A stretch of 39,651 bases of DNA from Candidatus Endomicrobiellum incisitermitis (GCA_031275795.1 JAISOG010000010.1:1-39651), one strand, 5' to 3'; counted from the first letter of the stretch, positions 23,094-36,021 are shown. The notes: a model not told the origin generated them from the letters alone. Program-made: numbers and translations.

Positions 23094-24500
23094 TTATTTA
23101 AAATATTTTCTTCCAGGCCTAATTATAAGAGTTTGTCCAGGTTTTAAATATTTGTGTTTTAATAAGGTTGGATTGTTTTTATAAATTTCTTTTGGCGAAG
23201 TTTTGTATTTAGATGCAATTTTTTCTAAATATTCACCTTTTACAACTTTATGTTTTACAAACCCTGGAGAAGGATTTAAATCTTTAACTTTAGAAAGATT
23301 TTCTAAGAATAGATCTTTGCTACCATAAGGTATTTTTAGTGCAAAGTTTGAATACCCTAAAGGTGTACTCCAAGCTTGTAGTGCAGGGTTTAATTTTTTT
23401 ATTTCTTCTAATGTTGTATTTGCGCAACTTGCAACAATTTTTAAATCTATAACTTTGTCAGTATAATACACATCATATTTTAAAGGAGGAGCATATTTAA
23501 GATCGCTAAAACCGTATAACTTTAAATCTTTAGCGATTGTTGCAGCGGCTATAAATTGAGGCACATAGTTTTGTGTTTCTTTTGGTATAGCATTTCTATT
23601 AATCATCTCAGAAATATTTGAAGCGTTAGAAAATCTCATATCTCTAATAAGTCCATACTCACCTCTATTATATGCAGCTAGCGCTAAGTGCCAGTCATTT
23701 AGCATAAGATATAGTTGTTTTAAGTATAAACACGCAGCTTTTGTAGATTTTTCTGGGTCTTTTCTTTCATCTATCCAATAGTTGATTTGCAATCCAAGGG
23801 CTCTCCCTCTATGCGCCATAATTTGCCAAAGTCCTACTGCTCCTGCGCGGGATACAGTGTTAATATTGTATAAACTTTCAACTATAGGTAAATATAACAG
23901 CTCTTCTGGCAAATTCATTTCTCTTAAAGTTTTCAAGATAATATCTTTGTATGCTCCACTACGTTCAAAAGCAAGTTGTATCCTTTCTTTTGCAGGTTTA
24001 GAGGAATATATAGCAATATACTTTTCTACAAGAGAATTATCTTCAGAAGACATAGCAATTGAGTAATCTTTAGTGATTGACGTTATAGTAGTTGCAGTAG
24101 AAGAGTATATAGTATTTAATTGTTTTAATATTTCATTTAAATTGTCGAAAATAAAAAAATATAAAGCAGGGTCAATATCTGCAGATTTTAAGGTGTCTAA
24201 AAACAAATTAAAGTTTTTCTTTGCGCGTTCAAGATTGTTATCTTTAAACGCATTATAAGATTTTTGATAATAAACTTGCGCTAAAATAATTTTAGATTTC
24301 GTTTTGGAATCATTAGCAGCTTCTTGTAAAGCTTTTACTGCTTTAGATATGATTGAGTCTTCTACAGTACTTGAGGATATAGTTAGGTCTGTCTGAGCTG
24401 TAACATTTTGTTCGTTTATGGTTGTGTTTTCTTCTTGAGCTTTTAAATTATGGCATGTAAAAAGTAACAGACTAACAAGTAGAATTTTATAATTGCTCAT
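23094..24500 (-). CDS. mltD: Membrane-bound lytic murein transglycosylase with LysM (MltD-like)
   Basis: 468 residues acting on peptidoglycan in the periplasm. A signal peptide (residues 1-21) is followed by a helical region and then an SLT domain with the catalytic Glu208 in LPIVESLYN, followed by SRAGAVGLWQIM and LALAAYNRGE, all canonical. One clear C-terminal LysM repeat (about 415-462, VKGEYLEKIASKYK...LKPGQTLII) binds glycan, with a weaker one near 355-395. The ATG at 24500 fits the signal peptide, yet a TATAAT lies only seven bases upstream, so the mRNA may be leaderless. Confidence 0.93.
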   Translation of the reverse strand: MSNYKILLVSLLLFTCHNLKAQEENTTINEQNVTAQTDLTISSSTVEDSIISKAVKALQEAANDSKTKSKIILAQVYYQKSYNAFKDNNLERAKKNFNLFLDTLKSADIDPALYFFIFDNLNEILKQLNTIYSSTATTITSITKDYSIAMSSEDNSLVEKYIAIYSSKPAKERIQLAFERSGAYKDIILKTLREMNLPEELLYLPIVESLYNINTVSRAGAVGLWQIMAHRGRALGLQINYWIDERKDPEKSTKAACLYLKQLYLMLNDWHLALAAYNRGEYGLIRDMRFSNASNISEMINRNAIPKETQNYVPQFIAAATIAKDLKLYGFSDLKYAPPLKYDVYYTDKVIDLKIVASCANTTLEEIKKLNPALQAWSTPLGYSNFALKIPYGSKDLFLENLSKVKDLNPSPGFVKHKVVKGEYLEKIASKYKTSPKEIYKNNPTLLKHKYLKPGQTLIIRPGRKYFK

Positions 24501-24506
24501 AAAAAT

Positions 24507-24512
24507 ATTATA
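24507..24512 (-). promoter_or_regulatory. -10 box immediately upstream of mltD
   Basis: A perfect TATAAT on the minus strand ends seven bases before the mltD ATG, so transcription would begin at or next to the A of the start codon. The -35 region is poor. No Shine-Dalgarno exists between box and start. Confidence 0.45.
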
Positions 24513-24575
24513 CCATACTTTTGTACATAATTATCCCTCCTCGTTCTCAGTATCATCGTCCCTCCCCAAGTGTAA

Positions 24576-24791
24576 AGTGTAGCAGGCCAAACAATTAATC
24601 ACAGCACGTTTAGTGTTAATTATGTTTATGGAGCGTATTTAAGTCTTGATCCAAAGGATAATGCAAGTAATCCTATATCTGGGACGTGTCATATCAATAT
24701 GGATAATAATACTGTTAATATTAGTAGTAGCGTTGTAAATGAGTATGGGACCAATATTAATATTCCTAGTGTCAACGCTGGATTGGTCTAG
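24576..24791 (+). pseudogene. Autotransporter/adhesin fragment
   Basis: An open stretch without a start codon reads SVAGQTINHSTFSVNYVYGA, later SGTCHINMDNNTVNI and VNEYGTNINIPSVNAG. The alternating N/T/V/S pattern with VYGAY is typical of beta-helical passenger repeats of autotransporter-like surface proteins. Both ends are missing; the right end runs into the palindromic element at 24777, where the frame stops at once. A dead remnant of a much larger gene. Confidence 0.55.
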
Positions 24792-24988
24792 TTTAGTATC
24801 TTAACGGAGTTACCTCAAAGAGCGTTTTATGAGCAATAAACATTTAATATTTCAAATTAGCCTTGTCTGAAGCAAAATACATATAAGTCGTTCTTGTCTT
24901 ATCATTTTGCAAGTTAGCTAATTTGATTAAATGTTTGTTGCGATTGCTCTAGTAACGTAGATAAGATACTAAACTAGACCTATCCAGC
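24777..24988. repeat. Complete 212-bp palindromic MITE-like element
   Basis: Terminal inverted repeats of 27 bp (24777-24803 and 24962-24988, beginning GCTGGATTGGTCTAGTTTAG) match at 26 positions. Imperfect complementarity continues for about 40 bp further inward (AACATTTAAT, CAAATTAGC), leaving a central loop of roughly 60 bp. It has no coding capacity. The same sequence, inverted and interrupted, is at 11696-12047. No target-site duplication is evident. As RNA it would form a very long hairpin downstream of lipA and might act as a terminator. Confidence 0.85.
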
Positions 24989-25042
24989 ATACTTAGCAAC
25001 GACCGTCCCTATTTTTTTAAAGGATAAACTCGGGTTACAACA

Positions 25043-25927
25043 TTAATTAAATTTTTTAAAATATTTTTCCGACAAATAAGAACTCCGTACATATCTACCA
25101 ACTATTGCTTGTTTTATCCCTATAGAAACAGCAAAATCTTCTATACGTTTAAACTCTTCATCAGTGTATTCTTTTATTATAGGGTAATGATCTTTTGTTG
25201 GTGAAAGATACTGTCCTATTGTCAATGTATCTATATTTGCATTTTTTATGTCTTCAATAGTTTTAAAAAGTTGTTCTTTACTTTCGCCTAAACCAACCAT
25301 AATGCCTGTTTTAACTTGAAAAGAAAAAGATTTAGCATGCTTTAAAATATTTAAAGAACGCATATAGTCTGCACCTATACGAACTTTATCGTATAAACCA
25401 GAAACTGTTTCTAAATTATGAGCAAAAACATCTGGCTTTGCATTCAATATCATATCTACAGAACTAATATTACCTAAAAAATCTGGCACTAACACTTCAA
25501 CTTTTGTTTGTGGAACTATTTTTTTTATTTCAAAAATAGTTTTTACAAAATAAGACGCTCCACCGTCAGGTAAGTCATCCCTAGTTACAGATGTTATAAC
25601 ACTATAAGAAAGGCCCATTTTTTTAATTAATTTTGCTATTTCTATAGATTCTTTTTCATTTAAATGTTCTGGCTTATGTTTTTGGACTGAACAAAAACTA
25701 CACTTTCTAGTACAGTTTTTACCAAGTATTAAAAATGTTGCTATTTTATTTTTAAAACATTCACCTATATTTGGACATTTAGTACTTTGACAAACGGTAT
25801 TAAGGCCATACAACTTAATTTCTTTTTTAAAAGATATAACGTCTCCAACAGATATTCTTTTTTTTGCTAGTTTTGCTACATCTAAGCTTTGCAAATCTTT
25901 TTTCCTTTTTTTTAATTTATACAACAA
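25043..25927 (-). CDS. lipA: Lipoyl synthase
   Basis: Radical-SAM enzyme inserting two sulfurs into octanoyl groups on carrier proteins such as GcvH. 294 residues. The auxiliary cluster motif is C46-x4-C51-x5-C57 (CQSTKCPNIGEC), the SAM cluster is C72-x3-C76-x2-C79 (CTRKCSFC), and the conserved C-terminal RSSY is residues 281-284. The start is uncertain: the frame opens with TTG at 25927, five bases after the preceding stop and without a good ribosome site, so coupling is likely. It completes the lipoyl requirement of the gcv genes. The last gene in the long minus-strand run. Confidence 0.96.
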   Translation of the reverse strand: MLYKLKKRKKDLQSLDVAKLAKKRISVGDVISFKKEIKLYGLNTVCQSTKCPNIGECFKNKIATFLILGKNCTRKCSFCSVQKHKPEHLNEKESIEIAKLIKKMGLSYSVITSVTRDDLPDGGASYFVKTIFEIKKIVPQTKVEVLVPDFLGNISSVDMILNAKPDVFAHNLETVSGLYDKVRIGADYMRSLNILKHAKSFSFQVKTGIMVGLGESKEQLFKTIEDIKNANIDTLTIGQYLSPTKDHYPIIKEYTDEEFKRIEDFAVSIGIKQAIVGRYVRSSYLSEKYFKKFN

Positions 25928-25932
25928 AAATT

Positions 25933-26670
25933 TTAATATATGTACCTTTTTCTCAACTTTTGTAATTTTTCTTTATCTTCTTTAGAAAACTCAGATACCA
26001 AAACTTTTCCCTCACTTGTTTCTATACCTACAATGTCAACCTCAAACTTTGTTAAGTCTGGAACCCTAACCTTTGACCACTGACCAAAACTATTTAAATC
26101 AATCTCATAAGTTTCTTTAGACCCAACAGTAAGTTCTTTTGGCATATCGTATTTAAAAGTACCATCAAATAGCACATTACCCGTTTTATAAGCAACAAGT
26201 CTACCTCTACAAAAAACAGTTATTATAGGCGTCTGGGAATTATTCTCTACAGTGATTTCTGCTATAGAAATAGGCAATGTGTCTGGAGTGTACTGTTTAT
26301 AAAATTTTGCTTGTAAAACTTTTACTTTTGAAATTTCCTTTTGAGCAAGTTTAGATTGAGTTTTCTTTTGTTCTAACAACATCATCTTATTTAATTGCCC
26401 ATAAGACCTTTTTCTTCTATCTTCAGAACCATAAAAACGGTCATAAGTGTAGTAAGTCTCACCATATCCCTCTTCTGCAGCTTGTTCGTATACAGGCCCA
26501 TATGGAAAATCCCAATAATAATCTAAAGCATAAGGTCTGCCTGTACCTTCATATGTTTCTGAAACATTTGAAAAGACATCAGCTTGTTCTTTCTTTTTAG
26601 GTTTTGTGTCTGCAAAAGAAACAACTACAAGTAAAATAAGAAAAGTAAAAACAAGTACAGTCTTTTTCAT
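25933..26670 (-). CDS. Secreted protein of unknown function
   Basis: 245 residues from ATG 26670, with GAGGGA upstream. The signal peptide (MKKTVLVFTFLILLVVVSFA) is followed by a Tyr-rich, acidic linker (YYWDFPYGPVYEQ, YGETYYTYDRFYG), a short Gln/Lys coiled segment and a beta-rich domain (ISIAEITVENNSQTPIITVF) that looks like an immunoglobulin-like or FxLYD-type fold. No family recognised. It sits between purH and lipA with gaps of 29 and 5 nt, so it is co-transcribed, yet nothing links it to either enzyme. Confidence 0.75.
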   Translation of the reverse strand: MKKTVLVFTFLILLVVVSFADTKPKKKEQADVFSNVSETYEGTGRPYALDYYWDFPYGPVYEQAAEEGYGETYYTYDRFYGSEDRRKRSYGQLNKMMLLEQKKTQSKLAQKEISKVKVLQAKFYKQYTPDTLPISIAEITVENNSQTPIITVFCRGRLVAYKTGNVLFDGTFKYDMPKELTVGSKETYEIDLNSFGQWSKVRVPDLTKFEVDIVGIETSEGKVLVSEFSKEDKEKLQKLRKRYIY

Positions 26671-26699
26671 AAACAAATCCCTCTTATTTAATTTATAAA

Positions 26700-28256
26700 T
26701 CAATGTTTAAAATGACGCATTCCTGTTTGTATCATTGCCATATTTGTGTCGTCTGCAGCTTTTATTGAATCATTATCCTTTATAGAACCTCCTGGCTGCA
26801 CTATTGCAGTAACTCTAGCTTTAAAAGACTCTTCAACCACATCTGGAAACGGGAAAAAAGCGTCCGAAGCAAGCACCAAAGGGTTTTTGTTTTCATCTAA
26901 ACCATGTTTTACATCTTTCATCTTTTCAATGGCAATTTTTAAAGAATCTATGCGACTCATTTGCCCTGCACCTATACCAACAGTTTGCAGACCTCTTACC
27001 AAAACAATAGCATTTGATTTCACATGCTTTGCAACTTTCCAAGCAAATTTTAAAGAGTTACTTTCTTCTTGTGTAGGAATTCTTTTTGTTACAACCTTTA
27101 TTTCAGATAAAATACTATCATCTCTATCTTGAACTAACATCCCACTAGATACTGTTTTATATTCTACAACATCATTTTCTTTTTTGTAAGGTATATCTTG
27201 CTTAAGAAGCCTAATATTTTTTTTCTGCATTAAAATATCTAAAGCTTCTTTAGAATAATCACAAGAAATAACGCACTCAACAAACAGTTTGCTTATTTCT
27301 TGTGCAAGTTTATAGTCAACAGGTCCATTAAAAGCAATTATGCCACCAAAAACACTCAGCGGCTCACAAGACAATGCCTTTAAATAAGATTCTTGCAAAT
27401 TTTCACTTTCAGCACAACCGCACGGATTATTGTGTTTTATAATTGCGCAAGCAGGTTTTTCAAACTCGTGCACTAAAGACCAAGCAGATTCTAAATCTAA
27501 GTAGTTGTTATAAGATAACTCTTTACCATGAAGTTGCTTTGCAGATATTACAACAGGCTTGTTTTTTTCAGTTCCATGTGAATATAGTACTGCACATTGA
27601 TGAGGATTCTCACCATATCTTAAACCTGAAATTTTTTTTAACGGTATGGCAACTTGGTCTGGGAATTTTTCGTATGTTAAATAAGTAGAAATCAGCGAGT
27701 CATAATATGCCGTATGCCTAAAAGCTTTAGCAGCTAAAGTTAACCTTAAGTCATTTAATGGCAAGCTGTTTTTTAAACTGTCTAAAACTAAACTATAATC
27801 ATTTTGGTCACAAACAACTAAAACATCTTTATAGTTTTTAGCAGCAGCTCGTAAAAGAGCTACGCCACCTATATCTATATTTTCTATAACTTCTTGACTT
27901 ATATTTTTATCTTGTGGCTTTTCTATTGTGTTTATTGTAGACTCAAAAGGGTACAAATTTACCACAACCATATCTATTGTATCTATACCATATTTTCTCA
28001 ATTGACTTAAATGTTCTCTATTGTTTCTGATAGCCAAAATACCACCATGAATTTTTGGATTTAAAGTTTTAACTCTACCATCTAAAATTTCAGGAAAGCC
28101 TGTAACATCTGATATCTCTTTACATTCTATAGAATTTTCTCTTAAAGTTTTTGCAGTCCCACCACTAGAAACAACGTCCCAACCAATCTCTTTTAATTCC
28201 CTTACAAGTTCCACAACACCAGTTTTGCAAGACACACTTACTAAAGCTGTTGGCAT
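26700..28256 (-). CDS. purH: Bifunctional AICAR transformylase / IMP cyclohydrolase
   Basis: Last two steps of IMP synthesis: formylation of AICAR with 10-formyl-THF, then ring closure. 518 residues, normal length. The N-terminal cyclohydrolase shows SGGTAKTLRE, VTGFPEILDGRVKTLNPKIHGG and NIDIGGVALLRAAAKN. The C-terminal transformylase has the catalytic K274-H275 in IIKHNNPCG, plus GENPHQ and FFPFPD. AAGGAG precedes the ATG at 28256. FolD (6886-7761) can supply its formyl donor. Confidence 0.97.
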   Translation of the reverse strand: MPTALVSVSCKTGVVELVRELKEIGWDVVSSGGTAKTLRENSIECKEISDVTGFPEILDGRVKTLNPKIHGGILAIRNNREHLSQLRKYGIDTIDMVVVNLYPFESTINTIEKPQDKNISQEVIENIDIGGVALLRAAAKNYKDVLVVCDQNDYSLVLDSLKNSLPLNDLRLTLAAKAFRHTAYYDSLISTYLTYEKFPDQVAIPLKKISGLRYGENPHQCAVLYSHGTEKNKPVVISAKQLHGKELSYNNYLDLESAWSLVHEFEKPACAIIKHNNPCGCAESENLQESYLKALSCEPLSVFGGIIAFNGPVDYKLAQEISKLFVECVISCDYSKEALDILMQKKNIRLLKQDIPYKKENDVVEYKTVSSGMLVQDRDDSILSEIKVVTKRIPTQEESNSLKFAWKVAKHVKSNAIVLVRGLQTVGIGAGQMSRIDSLKIAIEKMKDVKHGLDENKNPLVLASDAFFPFPDVVEESFKARVTAIVQPGGSIKDNDSIKAADDTNMAMIQTGMRHFKH

Positions 28257-28312
28257 ATAAAAAACTCCTTTTCTTTTTCACTTCATAAAATTTTATTGCT
28301 TATTAACTAATC

Positions 28313-28960
28313 TCAAGAATTATCGCGATTAACTATAATATGAATTGCTTTTGAAATATCTTCAAAAGCAAACCCTTTTCTTAAAAAAAAAGAAATTATT
28401 TTCCTTGTCTCATTTTTATCTTTTCCATCAAAATTTTTAAATTTAGCGTGAAGTTTAGTTTCTAACATTTTTAAAATAATTTTAAAAGGTTCATTTTCTT
28501 CTTTTATACCTTCTAAAGTTTCTTTAATTAAATCCTTATCAAGTCCTTGTTTTGCAAGCTCAGCATTTATTAAAAGTGTGCCTTTACCTTTTTTATACAA
28601 ATACGACGCATAATTTTTAGCATAATTTTTGTCGTTTATATAGTCCAACTCTTTTAACCTTAAAAGAACTTTGTTAGAAACGTCTGTATCATAACCTTTT
28701 TGAGCAAGTTTCTCTTTAAGAGATTTTTCACTATAAGCCTTTTTTGAAATCAAATCTAGTCCCTCAAGCATAGCTCTATTTGACTTATCGTAAGACACTA
28801 ACTTATCATACTCACTTTCTGAAACACTAATGTCAGGCTTTAGATGAAATTTAACTACAGTGTCTGCTAAAACTGTTAAAGTGTTACCATTATCAAAATA
28901 TAACTTAAATATGTTTTTTTTAAATTGAACTTTTTCTATTCTTTTAATTGTTATAGTCAT
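28313..28960 (-). CDS. recX: Regulatory protein RecX
   Basis: 215 residues. RecX inhibits RecA filament growth. The family core is visible: AYSEKSLKEKLAQKGYD, LKELDYINDKNYAKNYASY and the RKGF helix near the C terminus (FFLRKGFAFEDISKAI). An N-terminal 60-residue beta-type extension precedes the core, as in many RecX proteins. The start lies 10 nt after the DUF362 stop with only a weak ribosome site. recA is not in the window. Confidence 0.88.
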   Translation of the reverse strand: MTITIKRIEKVQFKKNIFKLYFDNGNTLTVLADTVVKFHLKPDISVSESEYDKLVSYDKSNRAMLEGLDLISKKAYSEKSLKEKLAQKGYDTDVSNKVLLRLKELDYINDKNYAKNYASYLYKKGKGTLLINAELAKQGLDKDLIKETLEGIKEENEPFKIILKMLETKLHAKFKNFDGKDKNETRKIISFFLRKGFAFEDISKAIHIIVNRDNS

Positions 28961-28970
28961 CTATATACCA

Positions 28971-30017
28971 TCAACAATTTATTAAAGTGTACTTCCTAGA
29001 CCCCAACCCTAAATCTTGGGCATATTGTAATTGTATAGTAGGATCTAGTTGAGGATAAAGTTCTTTAAAAAAGTTTTTACCGTAAGCTTCATTTACCAAA
29101 TCATAACTTGCTTGGTCTACTGCTACTGGGTCAAATCCTGCTACAATGCCAACATCGGCCATTAACGGATTATTTTTAGGCACAGAAAAACAATCACAAT
29201 ATTTGCTTATATGATTTAAAAAGTTTACATGGGACCCTTCTTTACCTTTTAAAACACCTGCTGCGTACTCAACTATTTTTTCTTGAACTCCTTGAGGTTC
29301 TTCATTCCATTTTAACACAAACACTTTAAACGCACAGTTTACTATACACTGCCCACAACCAGCACACTTTTGTCTGTCCATAACAACTTTTTTGTTTACA
29401 AGAGTTAAAGCTTTTTGATAACAATGCTTAACACAGTTTCTGCACCCTATACAATATTTTTGATTTATTGTGGGTTTTGAGAAATGGTGCATAGCATATT
29501 TGCCGGCTTTGCTGCCACATCCCATACCTACATTTTTTAGAGCTCCGCCAAACCCTGTTATCTCGTGCCCTTTAAAATGGTTCATAAATATAAAGCTGTC
29601 TGCATTATATATTTCTTGAGCTATTTCAACAGTTTTAAAATGTTTTAAGTTCACTTGTACTTGCACTTGTGCAGTTCCTCTTAAACCGTCTGCAATTATT
29701 ATTGGACAACCACAAGCGTCAATTGTAAATCCGTGTTTATTAGCTATAAGGTGATGATGGTAAGCGTCAGATCTTTTACCTACATAAATTGTGCTTGCAT
29801 CTGTTAAAAAAGGATATGCAGCTTTTTCTCTAATAATTTTCACAATCGGCAAAACATATTTTGGATCAATATGACCTTTATTATTTTCCTCACCAAAATG
29901 TATTTTTATAGCAACAAAGTTCCTTGCTTTTACATGACTAAAAATTCTAGCTACTTTTAAAAAATTGTACAGTTCATTTCGTCTATCCCATGGGAGAAAA
30001 TAAACTTTACTAGACAT
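28971..30017 (-). CDS. DUF362 protein with two [4Fe-4S] clusters
   Basis: 348 residues. The DUF362 domain (IKIHFGEENNKGHIDPKYV, LTDASTIYVGKR, FMNHFKGHEITGFGGALKN) surrounds a bacterial ferredoxin insert at about residues 193-240 with two motifs, CIGCRNCVKHC and CAGCGQCIVNC, each ending in the usual C-x2-C-x2-C-x3-C pattern. A soluble iron-sulfur protein likely to move electrons; no substrate is known. GGAG precedes the ATG. Found widely in anaerobes, which fits the proposed host. Confidence 0.9.
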   Translation of the reverse strand: MSSKVYFLPWDRRNELYNFLKVARIFSHVKARNFVAIKIHFGEENNKGHIDPKYVLPIVKIIREKAAYPFLTDASTIYVGKRSDAYHHHLIANKHGFTIDACGCPIIIADGLRGTAQVQVQVNLKHFKTVEIAQEIYNADSFIFMNHFKGHEITGFGGALKNVGMGCGSKAGKYAMHHFSKPTINQKYCIGCRNCVKHCYQKALTLVNKKVVMDRQKCAGCGQCIVNCAFKVFVLKWNEEPQGVQEKIVEYAAGVLKGKEGSHVNFLNHISKYCDCFSVPKNNPLMADVGIVAGFDPVAVDQASYDLVNEAYGKNFFKELYPQLDPTIQLQYAQDLGLGSRKYTLINC

Positions 30018-30042
30018 ATGCTAGACTCCACAAATTTAAAAA

Positions 30043-30759
30043 TTATCTTCCATATTTTTCTAACTTATTTAAAGTAATTTCAAAATCTTTTGGTAAAGAA
30101 CTTATAAAAATTTTTTCCCAACTTATATTCGGAACTTTCAAAGTTAAAGACTCTAAATGTAGCGTTAATCTAGAAATAAGAGGGCGCTCTTGTTGCCCTT
30201 TTTTATGTTTATATTTACGTTTTAGCAAAGATAACAATATAGGTTCGTTAACACCAAATTCAGCGTCTATAGCAAGAGGGTTACCAATACTCCAAAAGTG
30301 TGCTCTTAGTTGACACTTCATACTTGTAACAGGCAAAGCTTCAACTAAAGTGTAACTTTTAAAACGTTCTAAAACTTTAAATTTTGTAATTGCTTCTTTT
30401 CCAGTTACATCTATAGAAACATCATCACCTGAAATTAATATAGGCTTATTAATTTTACTTTCATCCTCCTGCACAAAACCTGACAATAAAGCTATATATT
30501 TCCTAACAACTGTTTTATTCTCAAATTGAGATCTTATATATTCATAAGCGTTTGCATTCTTTGCAAAAACTAAAACTCCGCTGGCTCCAACATCAAGTAT
30601 ATGTATAGGAATTAACTTTTTCCCAATTTGCTTGCTTAAAATATATAAAACTGTTTTTGTTTTATCTTGATCATGACGTGCAATTGTATATATGCCGGAC
30701 GCTTTACTTACAGCTATAACATTTTCATCTTCATAAATGATTTCTATTTTTTCTTTCAT
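30043..30759 (-). CDS. RluA/RluD-family pseudouridine synthase, atypical motif
   Basis: 238 residues. The fold and family features match RNA pseudouridine synthases: an opening IIYEDENVIAVSKASGI, the catalytic loop IPIHILDVGASGVLVFAK, RKYIALLSG, VEALPVTSMKCQLRAHF and IGNPLAIDAEFG. The catalytic Asp56 is kept, but the usual R of HRLD is Ile54 (HILD), TSG is ASG, and the GRxHQIR element is MKCQLRAH. No S4 RNA-binding domain is present. It may be an active divergent enzyme or one that has lost activity. Confidence 0.82.
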   Translation of the reverse strand: MKEKIEIIYEDENVIAVSKASGIYTIARHDQDKTKTVLYILSKQIGKKLIPIHILDVGASGVLVFAKNANAYEYIRSQFENKTVVRKYIALLSGFVQEDESKINKPILISGDDVSIDVTGKEAITKFKVLERFKSYTLVEALPVTSMKCQLRAHFWSIGNPLAIDAEFGVNEPILLSLLKRKYKHKKGQQERPLISRLTLHLESLTLKVPNISWEKIFISSLPKDFEITLNKLEKYGR

Positions 30760-30771
30760 CTAATAACACTT

Positions 30772-34887
<4,116 letters not shown>

Positions 34888-34918
34888 AAGCAGCAACTCT
34901 CACTAAATTGTATTGCAC

Positions 34919-34924
34919 ATTATA
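34919..34924 (-). promoter_or_regulatory. -10 box upstream of nusB
   Basis: A perfect TATAAT on the minus strand, about 32 nt before the nusB ATG; transcription would begin near 34912. A convincing -35 is lacking. It would head the nusB-to-lipA operon, after the terminator of the lepA operon. Confidence 0.5.
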
Positions 34925-34998
34925 CCTTATACCTTGATAGAGATTTTATAAAAAATAGAGCTGCCATTCAATATATTTCTCTATTTCAAACCATAAAA

Positions 34999-35040
34999 AT
35001 AAGAAAGTAAAAGAAAAATAACATTCTTTTACTTTCTTAT
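34999..35040 (-). terminator. Intrinsic terminator of the lepA-lepB-nfeD-SPFH operon
   Basis: A perfect 17-bp stem (34999-35015 with 35024-35040) encloses an 8-nt loop and is followed by TTTT on the minus strand, 28 nt after the SPFH stop. The stem is nearly all A:T apart from four G:C pairs, so its length makes up for weak pairing. Confidence 0.8.
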
Positions 35041-35067
35041 AAACAACTAAATATAATCAATTTAAAA

Positions 35068-36003
35068 CTACTTTTTTTCTTTAATGTTAGATCCTTCCTT
35101 AAAAAGTTCAGCTATGCCACCAATTGAAGCTGTAACACCTGATGTCTCTAAAGGCAAAAACACTTTTGTTGCTTGTCCATCTGCTATATTACTAAGAGCC
35201 TCAAGATACTTTATGGCAATAAGATCGTTTGTAGGTTTTCCTTCGTGTATAGCATTATAAACAACTTCTATTTTGTATTTTTCTGCTTCTGCAACTTTTC
35301 TTATAGCTTCAGCTTGACCTGTAGCCTCTAAAACTTGTTTTTCTTTCACAGCTTCTGCATCAAGTATAACTGCTTGTTTTGCACCTTCAGCTTTTAAAAT
35401 TGCTGCTTGTCTTAGCCCTTCTGCTTCTAAAATATTTGCTCTTTTTTCTCTTTCAGCTTTCATCTGTTTTGACATAGCGTCTGTAATATCTCTAGGTGGA
35501 TCTATTTTTTGTATTTCAACTCTTGTAACTTTTACTCCCCATTTATCTGTAGCCTCGTCCATAACTTCTCTTAACTGAGTGTTTATTTTTTCTCTTGATG
35601 TAAGAGTACTATCTAGCTCCATATCACCAATAACATTTCTTAAATTTGTTTGGGCAAGTTTTAATGCAGCAAGTGCAAAGTTTTCAATATTATAAACCAC
35701 TTTTACTGGGTCTGTAACTTGAAAGTAAATGATAGCGTCTACAACAACAGAAACATTATCTTTTGTAATAACGCTTTGAGGAGGCACATCTATTACACGT
35801 TCTCTCATGTCTACTCTAAGCATTCTTTGGAATATAGGGATAATAATATTAAGTCCAGAACTTTTTGTGCCAGTGTACTTTCCTAAAGTTTCTACTAAAC
35901 CTTTTTCATATTGTCTTATTATCTTGATTGAACTTGCTATAAAAATAAAAACAAATGCAATTATAATTAAAACAAAAAATGTAAATCCACCAGATATAAT
36001 CAT
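35068..36003 (-). CDS. qmcA: SPFH/stomatin-like membrane protein (QmcA type)
   Basis: 311 residues. One N-terminal transmembrane helix (8-28) anchors an SPFH/Band 7 domain (IRQYEKGLVETLGKYTG ... VDMRERVIDVPPQSVIT ... VVVDAIIYFQVTD). A long Ala/Glu/Lys coiled coil (about 185-255, RANILEAEGLRQAAILKAEG) follows, which drives oligomer rings. Such proteins organise membrane microdomains and often partner with NfeD proteins, and the nfeD gene is immediately upstream. A strong AAGGGGGG lies before the ATG. Confidence 0.93.
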   Translation of the reverse strand: MIISGGFTFFVLIIIAFVFIFIASSIKIIRQYEKGLVETLGKYTGTKSSGLNIIIPIFQRMLRVDMRERVIDVPPQSVITKDNVSVVVDAIIYFQVTDPVKVVYNIENFALAALKLAQTNLRNVIGDMELDSTLTSREKINTQLREVMDEATDKWGVKVTRVEIQKIDPPRDITDAMSKQMKAEREKRANILEAEGLRQAAILKAEGAKQAVILDAEAVKEKQVLEATGQAEAIRKVAEAEKYKIEVVYNAIHEGKPTNDLIAIKYLEALSNIADGQATKVFLPLETSGVTASIGGIAELFKEGSNIKEKK

Positions 36004-36021
36004 TTAAATTCCCCCCTTCCT

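Noticed and set aside
26746-27132. 128-aa antisense frame inside purH
   Set aside because: A shadow of a highly conserved gene on the other strand; no start context and no family match. The same applies to the frames opposite ligA, the protease and dnaE.
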